Positions 1-5,547 of a stretch of 16,006 bases of DNA are shown here, one piece after another. The stretch's first letter is position 1; the number at the start of each line of letters is the position of its first letter. Made by a program: the position numbers and the translations under genes. A model generated the notes under the pieces. The model was not told the origin of the DNA, searched no databases, and saw only the letters and a list, made by a program, of their open reading frames with translations. Source of the stretch: Mariprofundaceae bacterium (GTDB lineage: Bacteria > Pseudomonadota > Zetaproteobacteria > Mariprofundales > Mariprofundaceae); assembly GCA_015488125.1 (NCBI GenBank), contig WFOJ01000118.1, forward strand, positions 1-16,006, read 5' to 3'.

Positions 1-140
1 GTTTTAACACACAGATAAACGAATGACAGCGACTTCAGTTTTCCGCTGTCTTTGATATTCAGTTCATCAGCAGCCTGAGCTTTGATCTCTTCCATGATCC
101 CGGTCAAACGCTGATCAATAATCGACGCGTTAATATTCAT
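1..140 (-). CDS. N-terminal fragment of a possible AIPR-type abortive-infection protein
   Basis: Only the first 46 codons are in the window; the gene runs off the left edge. The ATG at 140-138 is preceded by a good ribosome binding site (GAAGGAA, about seven bases upstream), and the frame is open to the edge. The peptide begins MNINASIIDQRLTGIMEE and contains DELNIKDSGKLKSLSFVYLC. This layout, a short helix, an 'LNI-D' turn, then a hydrophobic 'FVYLCVKT' helix, reminds me of the N-terminus of AIPR-family proteins (abortive phage infection). That is recall from family appearance, not an alignment, and the diagnostic downstream region is outside the window. It could equally be an unrelated hypothetical protein. 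It lies downstream of the minus-strand operon ending at 298, separated by about 157 bp, and appears to have its own translation signals. Confidence 0.55.
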   Translation of the reverse strand, partial: MNINASIIDQRLTGIMEEIKAQAADELNIKDSGKLKSLSFVYLCVK

Positions 141-297
141 GATGCATTTCCTTCGTGAATCACTAACCGTGTGGGGCATGTTTCGGCCAGCTTCAGGTGG
201 TGCAGGATTCGTTGTTTGCGACAATTACAGCAGTGTCACTGCCAAAGGGTGCCTGTTATGCAAGGAAACCGGAAGTTCGCCCATGTTATTGTGCGCA

Positions 298-1164
298 TTA
301 ACTGAGAAACTCGCGTTGCTGCTCAATAATTCGTGCCCGTTCTTCCAGCTTTTCTGTTACACAGCGATCCAGTGCCTCGTTAAATTCTGGATAGCGATTG
401 CGAAACGCCATGAGAGTTTCCGTGCTGATCATTAGTAACCGCAACAGCGTCAAGGCCTTTACATTGGCACAATGACGATCTTCCGTGATTAAAGCGATCT
501 CCCCGACTTCGTCACCAGCGGCAACCTCGCCGATCACAATACGTGTTCCCGGTCGATCCGGATGATTCACGGAAACTTCTGCCCGGCCACCGATGATAAC
601 ACACATGAACATATTGGTCGCATCACCATCACGGTAAAGCAACTCGCCCTCATTCAACTTTACAAAACGGGCGTTGTAGAGGATCACCTCCCTTGCCGGT
701 GGCGGCAAATGCTGAAACACGTGATTCACCGCCAGCGCGGCGGAGGCCAGGCGGTATTCCGAAGTTTGCACTACCGCCCGACGAAATTGTTCGTTGCTAT
801 CAATAATAGCATGCATCTCATGGGAGTGAATCTGATAAATATCCGACGTTTCAATGGTTGTTACTGTGGCACCGGCAGGTGTACCATAAAGAAAGGATGA
901 TTCACCGAAGATTTGCCCTGGCGTGATACAGGCCAGTGAATACACCCTTCCCCGGTAGTTTTTTTCGACCTTCAACATGCCGCTTTTAAGCAGAAACAGA
1001 TATTTATTTTCCTGCCCCTCCCGAATAACCTGCACACCACGGCGCACCCTTACCCCCACAGTCAGGGTACGCAAAAAAAGCATCTCCCCCGTGTTCAGTG
1101 AAGCCAAAATGGGAAAAGTGCGTGTATCATATTGTACGGGAATACTACTACTGATTTCGTCCAC
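298..1164 (-). CDS. Protein with two cyclic-nucleotide-binding folds, no output domain
   Basis: A 288-residue soluble protein with two tandem CNB beta-roll domains. The first spans about residues 25-135, with the phosphate-cassette-like FGESSFLYGTPAGATV near 87-101. The second spans about 150-265, with VGEIALITEDRHCANV near 220-235. A short helical tail follows. There is no HTH, kinase, cyclase or channel segment, so it is not a CRP/FNR regulator. In both cassettes the arginine that normally contacts the cyclic phosphate (R-T/S-A-T-V in CRP and PKA) is replaced: A-G-A-T-V in the first, H-C-A-N-V in the second. Canonical cAMP binding is therefore doubtful, and ligand or partner is unknown. The start is GTG (1164-1162) with GAGG eight bases upstream. 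It is the last gene of the minus-strand operon, 77 bp after the small membrane protein gene. Confidence 0.85.
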   Translation of the reverse strand: MDEISSSIPVQYDTRTFPILASLNTGEMLFLRTLTVGVRVRRGVQVIREGQENKYLFLLKSGMLKVEKNYRGRVYSLACITPGQIFGESSFLYGTPAGATVTTIETSDIYQIHSHEMHAIIDSNEQFRRAVVQTSEYRLASAALAVNHVFQHLPPPAREVILYNARFVKLNEGELLYRDGDATNMFMCVIIGGRAEVSVNHPDRPGTRIVIGEVAAGDEVGEIALITEDRHCANVKALTLLRLLMISTETLMAFRNRYPEFNEALDRCVTEKLEERARIIEQQREFLS

Positions 1165-1241
1165 GGCAGCATCCTCACCGCCTCAGATGCCCAAGGCAAG
1201 TGTTGCCAGCACCCTGCCGTCAATAGCCAACGGGCAGCCTG

Positions 1242-1529
1242 CTATTTGCCTTTTCTCCTACTGCGTTGAATGCTTTCCTCAAGGCTTTTTTTAGCTCCAA
1301 AATGCGCCCAGACATCAGAGACAATGGCCATCGCCATCAGCCCGAGAAGAACTTCTTTGGGCACATGAACAAACGCTACCAGTTCATCAAGTCCGGCATT
1401 CTGAAAGAATACTTCCCAGGCCCACAGCAGCATTAACAAGTGGCCACCGATCATGACCAATAGCATGAAAATCGTCCAACAACTACTAACAAGCAAGGTT
1501 ACATAGGATGTTTGACCAGGAACAGCCAT
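1242..1529 (-). CDS. Small two-helix inner-membrane protein
   Basis: A 95-residue protein I do not recognise. It has two strongly hydrophobic stretches, about residues 11-38 (rich in L, M, V and W) and 57-76. They are separated by a short acidic/polar loop (NAGLDEL). The C-terminal tail is strongly basic (KKSLEESIQRSRRKGK), which by the positive-inside rule suggests both termini face the cytoplasm. No signal-peptide cleavage site or catalytic motif is evident. The ATG (1529-1527) has a strong AGGAGGG site that overlaps the final codons and stop of the upstream bamE gene. The two are only two bases apart and probably translationally coupled. Its position between bamE and a CNB protein suggests an envelope-related role, but that is inference from context only. 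Confidence 0.75.
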   Translation of the reverse strand: MAVPGQTSYVTLLVSSCWTIFMLLVMIGGHLLMLLWAWEVFFQNAGLDELVAFVHVPKEVLLGLMAMAIVSDVWAHFGAKKSLEESIQRSRRKGK

Positions 1530-1531
1530 GA

Positions 1532-1849
1532 TTAACCCTCCTTTTTACTGTCGAAACCAGCTTTATGAATACGCTGGACACGAAGTGCCCGATCGTAAAC
1601 AATCGTCACGCGTCGTATGAATGCCCGGTTGTTTTCATGATCTTCAAGCTGTTCGATATAATACACTGTACGCGGGTGCAGACGATCCACAACTGCGGGA
1701 GAACCAAGCAGTGTTTCCACACGAAAACGCGAGTCCCCCTGTGAAATTTGAGACAACTTATCCTCCCTGATAATATTACCCTGGTGGATGATTGGTTTGT
1801 AACAGGCTGCCAGCGATAGCGCGAGTAGTAGTGCCGTTACGATGCGCAT
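1532..1849 (-). CDS. bamE: Outer membrane protein assembly lipoprotein BamE (SmpA/OmlA)
   Basis: A 105-residue lipoprotein. It has a short lipoprotein signal peptide ending in the lipobox LAAC, with the acylated cysteine at residue 16. After it comes the BamE signature: YKPIIHQGN just after the cysteine, then a short helix and VETLLGSPAVVD, then the beta-strands ending in VTIVYD. BamE is a periplasmic, outer-membrane-anchored accessory subunit of the BAM complex that supports beta-barrel protein insertion. The length matches the usual 100-120 residues. The ATG at 1849-1847 has GGAGG five bases upstream, and the gene overlaps the 3' end of hldD by 13 bp, so the two are co-transcribed. A stand-alone bamE next to fur is common elsewhere; here it is tied to LPS-core synthesis. 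Confidence 0.9.
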   Translation of the reverse strand: MRIVTALLLALSLAACYKPIIHQGNIIREDKLSQISQGDSRFRVETLLGSPAVVDRLHPRTVYYIEQLEDHENNRAFIRRVTIVYDRALRVQRIHKAGFDSKKEG

Positions 1850-2811
1850 ACAGCCTCCAGTGGTGCGCGGTGCCCTTGCTCTAGCAATTGAATATATGCG
1901 CTCATACCTTGCTCCAGTGAATATACTGGCTGCCAGTTAAGCAACTGTCGTGTATGCGAAAGATCCGCTGCCGTATGATTCTGATAAAAAGGGAAGGGAT
2001 TATCAAAATATTCAACATCAAACTGTTGCCCCAACGCATCCCCCAGAATGTTCACGACATCATTGAAACAACGCGCCTGACCGGAACCGACATTGCAAAC
2101 CCCAGAGGTGGTAGCCTGTAATGCCGCCATGTTGGCTCCGATCACATCACCGATATAAACGAAATCACGCCGTTGCTCACCATACTTAAACAGTCTCAAC
2201 GGTTCGCCCGCCTTGGCCTTGCAATATAGCTGCAACATCATGGAAGCCGTTTTGTTGCCATCGCGTTCATTCTTGTGATGTTCACCCGGGCCATACACAT
2301 TAAAATAACGCAAGCCGATAACGCCACCTTGATGCCGTTCATACCAGCGGGCAGCAACGCGATCCATGGCCAGTTTGGAAAAGCCATAGATGTTTTCCGG
2401 AAGCTCGCCGCTACCAACACGATTCGGCGCCGGTGAATTGCCATACGTGCCTGCTGATGAAGCATAAATCAACCGTGTAGCCGAACAGGCAGTGGCTTCC
2501 AGCAACCTGGTAAAGGCATTGGTGTTTACCTCAATCATACGCCGCTGATCCATGATTGTGGTATCGGTAATGGCAGCCTCGTGAAAGACTGCGGTATAAT
2601 GACCATCGGCGATTTCCCTGAGTAACTGCGGGTCATCACAATCAGCAGCCCGAACTTCACAATCCAGATGGATCAGATTGCGCCAGTCACCCGAAGTAAA
2701 ATCATCAATAATCACCACATCGTTATCTGGTTCCTTCAATAGCGCTGCCGCGATATTGCTGCCAATAAATCCGGCACCGCCGGTTACTGCGTAACGTCGT
2801 TTTTTACTCAC
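1837..2811 (-). CDS. hldD: ADP-L-glycero-D-manno-heptose-6-epimerase HldD
   Basis: An NADP-dependent short-chain-dehydrogenase-type epimerase making ADP-L-glycero-D-manno-heptose for the LPS inner core. It has the N-terminal Rossmann motif TGGAGFIGSN, the SSAGTYG segment, and the catalytic YGFSK (Y142, K146 counted from the GTG start). It also has the HldD-specific RYFNVYGPGEHHK and RRDFVYIGDV. About 324 residues is slightly longer than the usual 308-330 range midpoint, with no gaps in the catalytic core. Start choice: an in-frame TTG lies three codons upstream (2820), but only two bases separate it from the AGGAG site. The GTG at 2811-2809 is ten bases from it and overlaps the preceding gene's stop in the classic GTGA arrangement. 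I therefore favour GTG. Confidence 0.92.
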   Translation of the reverse strand: MSKKRRYAVTGGAGFIGSNIAAALLKEPDNDVVIIDDFTSGDWRNLIHLDCEVRAADCDDPQLLREIADGHYTAVFHEAAITDTTIMDQRRMIEVNTNAFTRLLEATACSATRLIYASSAGTYGNSPAPNRVGSGELPENIYGFSKLAMDRVAARWYERHQGGVIGLRYFNVYGPGEHHKNERDGNKTASMMLQLYCKAKAGEPLRLFKYGEQRRDFVYIGDVIGANMAALQATTSGVCNVGSGQARCFNDVVNILGDALGQQFDVEYFDNPFPFYQNHTAADLSHTRQLLNWQPVYSLEQGMSAYIQLLEQGHRAPLEAVCAS

Positions 2812-3200
2812 CTTCGCCAATTCTCCTGTAATCGCATGAATGCCCGCGTTGTTGCCTCATTGCAAATCGGGTAACCCGCCCGACGATTGATGGCAGCCAT
2901 CATCACAGCTGCATCACCATCGCGTACCTGCGCCACATCCAGGCCAATTTCTGCCAATAACCGTGCCATCCAGCTACCCAGTCCGGGCAGCTTGCTAATG
3001 CGCACAAGGCGAATCAGTTCATCGCAGCGTTCAATGCTGATTTGCCCGCCGCTAGCCGCGGACAAGGTGACCGCATCTGTTTCATCCAGTGTATCAAGTG
3101 GACGACAGAGTAGTTTCAGAATTACCCATTCACTTTCACTGACGAAATCCCGGTCTTCATGCAGAGGAAACACCCCCCGCATGGTTCGTACTTCGCCCAT
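2808..3200 (-). CDS. Small helix-hairpin-helix-like protein, function unknown
   Basis: A protein of about 130 residues. The C-terminal half carries a helix-hairpin-helix-like segment, LVRISKLPGLGSWMARLLAE at about residues 65-84, followed by a helical region rich in A and M. The 'LPGLG..A..L...G' pattern is found in non-specific DNA-binding HhH motifs and in the small Cdd1/DUF4332-type proteins. The resemblance is only motif-level. The N-terminal half (acidic, 'SESEWVILKLLCRPLDTLDE') is not recognisable. The stop of the pentapeptide gene and the ATG at 3200 share one base (TGATG), and its own stop overlaps the hldD GTG. This places it in a strictly coupled stretch of the operon. A TTG three bases upstream (3203) is an alternative start. 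Function is unknown; DNA binding is a weak inference. Confidence 0.72.
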   Translation of the reverse strand: MGEVRTMRGVFPLHEDRDFVSESEWVILKLLCRPLDTLDETDAVTLSAASGGQISIERCDELIRLVRISKLPGLGSWMARLLAEIGLDVAQVRDGDAAVMMAAINRRAGYPICNEATTRAFMRLQENWRR

Positions 3201-3559
3201 CAATCAACGTAGGGCGTAGCGCCGGCGATAAAAGCGCCCTTTAGCGCCCATTGTTCGATCTTTGTATTGATACGGTTAGAGCCTGTCAGGTTGGCACGAC
3301 GAAAACGTGCCCCGGTAAAATCTGAGCCATACAGATCGCTGCGCATCAAATTGGCTGCGCGCAGATCCGCACCATTGAAGTTACATTCCACCAGTGAACT
3401 GTCTGACAAATTTGCCTCCCGAAGATTACTTCCGGTAAAATTACATCGTTCGAGTTTGGCTCCTGACAGATCCTGGCCGGAAAAATCCTGACCGGAAAAA
3501 TCCTGACCGGAAACAACTTTGCCTTCTGCAATGGCTGCCTTTAATTCATTTGCCGTCAA
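3200..3559 (-). CDS. Pentapeptide-repeat protein
   Basis: A 119-residue protein. From about residue 18 to 100 it is a run of A(D/N)LXX pentapeptide repeats, for example FSGQD, LSGAK, LREAN, LSDSS, FNGAD, LRAAN, LYGSD, FTGAR, FRRAN and LTGSN. These build a right-handed quadrilateral beta-helix of roughly four turns. No signal peptide is visible, so it is probably cytoplasmic. The family is structural; a few longer members (Qnr, MfpA) mimic DNA and protect or inhibit gyrase. This protein is shorter, and nothing in the sequence shows that role. The start is TTG (3559-3557) with a near-perfect GGGAGG site five bases upstream; the ATG between them reads straight into a stop. It is the first gene of the six-gene minus-strand operon. 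Confidence 0.88.
   Translation of the reverse strand: MTANELKAAIAEGKVVSGQDFSGQDFSGQDLSGAKLERCNFTGSNLREANLSDSSLVECNFNGADLRAANLMRSDLYGSDFTGARFRRANLTGSNRINTKIEQWALKGAFIAGATPYVD
3471..3515. repeat. Three tandem 15-bp units inside the pentapeptide gene
   Basis: Three consecutive near-identical units beginning TCCTGACCGGAAAAA on the plus strand lie at 3471-3485, 3486-3500 and 3501-3515. The first has one change (TCCTGGCC) and the third ends AAACA. They encode successive copies of FSGQD on the minus strand. The DNA identity, higher than in the other pentapeptides of the gene, points to recent duplication by slippage. Confidence 0.9.
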
Positions 3560-3607
3560 CGCATCCTCCCTTTACTCGTTAGAAATCACTTCTTTGAAAA
3601 AAGGTGG

Positions 3608-3635
3608 ATGTTAAGGATTGCGGGCCACAAGGCAA
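3608..3635 (-). promoter_or_regulatory. Possible sigma-70 promoter for the minus-strand operon
   Basis: Read on the minus strand there is TTGCCT (3635-3630), a 16-base spacer, then TAACAT (3613-3608). Each box matches four of six consensus bases. Transcription would begin near 3600, about 40 bases ahead of the TTG start of the first operon gene. It is in the right place, but the match is modest and could be chance. Confidence 0.25.
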
Positions 3636-3706
3636 CCATTAGTGATATATGATGTGTCCACAGGGCAGAAATCGCTACAATCCATTAACCAACACCTCGC
3701 CACTTA

Positions 3707-3830
3707 TCAGGAATTTATCAAGCTTTGGCAATCGCCACGGGGGTTCAGTTGTGCTAACAGCACTATTAAACAACAACGTAGCACGCATCTGGTTAACGTA
3801 GTAACGGTTACGCTTGACGGCAGGATCACT
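3707..3830 (+). repeat. Decayed, internally deleted copy of the inverted-repeat element
   Basis: The stretch from 3711 aligns without gaps to the left arm of the intact copy at 3988 through CTTTGGCAATCG (3723-3734). Most mismatches in that arm are G/A or C/T transitions. After a gap of about 40 bases, the block CAGCACTATTAAACAACAAC with the following 'GGTTAACGT' matches the inner block of the intact copy (CAGCGCTATTTAACAAAAAC, then 'GGTCAATAT'). The right end is too eroded to place exactly. Nothing coding is convincing here. Confidence 0.5.
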
Positions 3831-3987
3831 CGTGATTAAGCTGGCGACAAAGGCACTGTGAAGCTGCATATGGAGCGGCCGGAAACGATCATCTCGTGTG
3901 CACGATACACGTTCAGGCGGATAACCGGGCTGTTGAGTGCTGTTGAGAATTCGAAACAACATGTCTTTCCATTTTCAGCCAAGCATC

Positions 3988-4154
3988 CTAGGAGTCTGTC
4001 GGACTTTGGCAATCGTCACGAGAAATAGCGGGATTGAGTCAAATATACGACCTGTTGGCGGTAAGTAGCAGCGCTATTTAACAAAAACAGGGCAAAGATG
4101 TGGTCAATATCCGGTTTTTCGTAGTAGATTTGCCAAAGTCCGACAGACTCCTAG
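3988..4154 (+). mobile_element. MITE-like non-autonomous element, intact copy
   Basis: A 159-bp core (3992-4150) starts GAGTCTGTCGGACTTTGG and ends with its exact reverse complement. The terminal inverted repeats are perfect over 21 bp (3992-4012 and 4130-4150). The core is flanked on both sides by CTAG (3988-3991 and 4151-4154). Because CTAG is palindromic, the visible inverted repeat extends to 25 bp. The second copy at 14777 has CTGG on both sides, which shows that the outer four bases are a target duplication. The core has no plausible coding frame. A 4-bp CTAG-like duplication is known for IS5-group and IS701-type transposases, so the helper could belong to one of those; that is inference. 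The element lies 120 bp upstream of trxA. Confidence 0.85.
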
Positions 4155-4274
4155 CCTTCGCACTTCGCAACTAAAAACGCGCCAGCAACGAAGAGGCGAT
4201 GCGTGGAAAGCGGGATAGCGCTGTTCTACCTACCGTTCGTATCGCTATTAAGGCGCATCAACAGGGGAATCCGA

Positions 4275-4607
4275 ATGACATCTGGAAACATTGTTCACAT
4301 CAGTGATGACAGCTTTGAAAATGACGTACTAAATAGCGAAACACCCGTACTGGTGGACTTTTGGGCACCCTGGTGCGGACCATGCAAGCAGATTGCACCG
4401 GTACTGGATGAGATCGCTGCTGAATATGGTGAAAAACTAACGGTTGCCAAGATCAATATTGACGATAATCCGGAAACTCCAGGTAAATATGGCGTACGCG
4501 GTATTCCGACGCTGATGCTGTTTTCCGGTGGTAATGTTCAGGGAACCAAAGTCGGTAGCATGAACAAGGCAAAGCTCAGCGAGTTTATTAACGAACACAT
4601 CGGCTGA
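4275..4607 (+). CDS. trxA: Thioredoxin
   Basis: A 110-residue cytoplasmic thioredoxin, the general thiol-disulfide reductant recycled by thioredoxin reductase. The active site is WCGPC with redox cysteines at residues 34 and 37 inside VLVDFWAPWCGPCK. The cis-proline loop is RGIPTL (P78), and the fold's usual beta/alpha order runs to the C-terminal helix KLSEFINEHIG. Length and all key residues fit the TrxA family. An in-frame ATG exists 72 bases upstream (4203), but the extra residues are not thioredoxin-like. The ATG at 4275 has GGGGA eight bases ahead, so I start there. The gene follows the inverted-repeat element, and about 145 bp separate it from yebC. Confidence 0.95.
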   Translation: MTSGNIVHISDDSFENDVLNSETPVLVDFWAPWCGPCKQIAPVLDEIAAEYGEKLTVAKINIDDNPETPGKYGVRGIPTLMLFSGGNVQGTKVGSMNKAKLSEFINEHIG

Positions 4608-4671
4608 TCCGGACAGCCACCTCAAAAACGCAGCCATAACGACAGTGTTTTTGCATATCCAGGTAGCTTAT

Positions 4672-4702
4672 GCAGGCGGCAACAGTTGATTCTGCCGCCT
4701 GC
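4672..4702 (+). terminator. Strong hairpin between trxA and yebC, possible terminator or attenuator
   Basis: A perfect 10-bp inverted repeat, GCAGGCGGCA (4672-4681) and TGCCGCCTGC (4693-4702), with an 11-base loop. It sits 64 bases after the trxA stop. It lacks a downstream run of T, so it is not a classical intrinsic terminator. It could act with Rho, stabilise the trxA mRNA 3' end, or do nothing. Confidence 0.4.
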
Positions 4703-4752
4703 TGTCGTTCTATGCGGGCAAGCTGCGCAACCGCCAAAAAGGAGATAAAACA

Positions 4753-5508
4753 ATGGCAGGCCACAATAAATGGTCCAGTATCAAGCATAAAAAAGCCGCT
4801 GCCGATGCCAAGCGTGGCAAGATTTTCACACGTTATATTCGTGAAATCACGGTAGCCGCGCGCATGGGGGGCGCAGACCCTGATGCCAACCCGCGATTGC
4901 GTGCTGCCATCACTGCCGCCAAGGGTGTGAATATGCCCAAGGACAATATCGATCGCGCCATCCAGCGCGGCGCCGGTGGCGATGAGGGAGCAAACATCGA
5001 AGAAGTCCGCTACGAAGGGTATGGCCAAGGTGGCGTGGCAATTCTGGTTGATTGCATGACCGATAACCGTAAACGCACTGTTTCGGACGTACGTTATGCT
5101 TTTAACAAAGGTGGTGGCAGTATGGGCGAATCCGGTTGTGTGGCATGGATGTTTCAGCAAAAGGGGCAACTGGTTTATGAAACAGAAGGCCTGGATAGCG
5201 ATGCCCTGATGGAAGCCGCACTGGAAGCTGGCGCTGAAGATATTATTGAAAGCGAAGACGGTCATAGCCTTGAAGTGCTGACAGAACCCGCTGATTTTGT
5301 TGCTGTGCAGGAAACCCTGGAAAAAGCCGGCTTTACAACGGCAATGGCGGAAATCACCTGGCTGCCCGAAAATACCGTGCAGGTAGAGGGTGAGGATGCC
5401 GAAAAACTGCTGCGGCTGATCGAGCGTCTGGAAGATCTGGATGATGTGCAGAATGTTTATGCCAATTTCGATATTTCCGATGCGGAAATGGAACGCATTG
5501 GCGGCTAG
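4753..5508 (+). CDS. yebC: YebC/PmpR family protein (TACO1-like)
   Basis: A 251-residue cytoplasmic protein of the highly conserved YebC/PmpR family. It opens with the signature MAGHNKWSSIKHKKAAADAK, continues with RGKIFTRYIREI and GVNMPKDNIDRAIQRGAG, and then the acidic alpha/beta domain. It ends with the conserved 'NVYANFDI'. Members have been described as DNA-binding transcription regulators; more recently, like mitochondrial TACO1, they were linked to translation through difficult proline stretches. The sequence cannot separate those roles. The ATG at 4753 has AAGGAG about nine bases upstream. Length matches the usual 240-250. Here it heads a plus-strand run into guaB, 24 bp downstream, rather than sitting next to ruvC as in many gammaproteobacteria. 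Confidence 0.95.
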   Translation: MAGHNKWSSIKHKKAAADAKRGKIFTRYIREITVAARMGGADPDANPRLRAAITAAKGVNMPKDNIDRAIQRGAGGDEGANIEEVRYEGYGQGGVAILVDCMTDNRKRTVSDVRYAFNKGGGSMGESGCVAWMFQQKGQLVYETEGLDSDALMEAALEAGAEDIIESEDGHSLEVLTEPADFVAVQETLEKAGFTTAMAEITWLPENTVQVEGEDAEKLLRLIERLEDLDDVQNVYANFDISDAEMERIGG

Positions 5509-5547
5509 AACCGCCCTGTCACCCCTGCTAAAATGATGGAGATATGC

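Noticed and set aside
229..243. Palindrome GCAGTGTCACTGC upstream of the left-edge gene
   Set aside because: It is short, cannot form a usable hairpin loop as written, and matches no operator I can name.
298..1164. CRP/FNR-type transcription regulator
   Set aside because: There is no C-terminal helix-turn-helix; the second half is another CNB fold. The same applies to the other two CNB proteins.
3675..3962. Open frame of 95 codons on the minus strand between the pentapeptide gene and trxA
   Set aside because: It runs through the decayed element copy, has no ribosome binding site or recognisable domain, and the composition does not look coding.
3988..4154. REP or intrinsic terminator explanation for the inverted repeat
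   Set aside because: The 159-bp core of fixed length with 4-bp direct repeats at two loci fits transposition, not a simple REP hairpin or terminator.
4203..4274. Longer N-terminus for thioredoxin from an upstream ATG
   Set aside because: The extra 24 residues are not thioredoxin-like and the downstream ATG has the better ribosome binding site and normal length.
4588..5265. Open frame of 225 codons on the minus strand opposite yebC
   Set aside because: It is antisense to a certain, highly conserved gene; its product resembles nothing and is a shadow of the yebC codon pattern.
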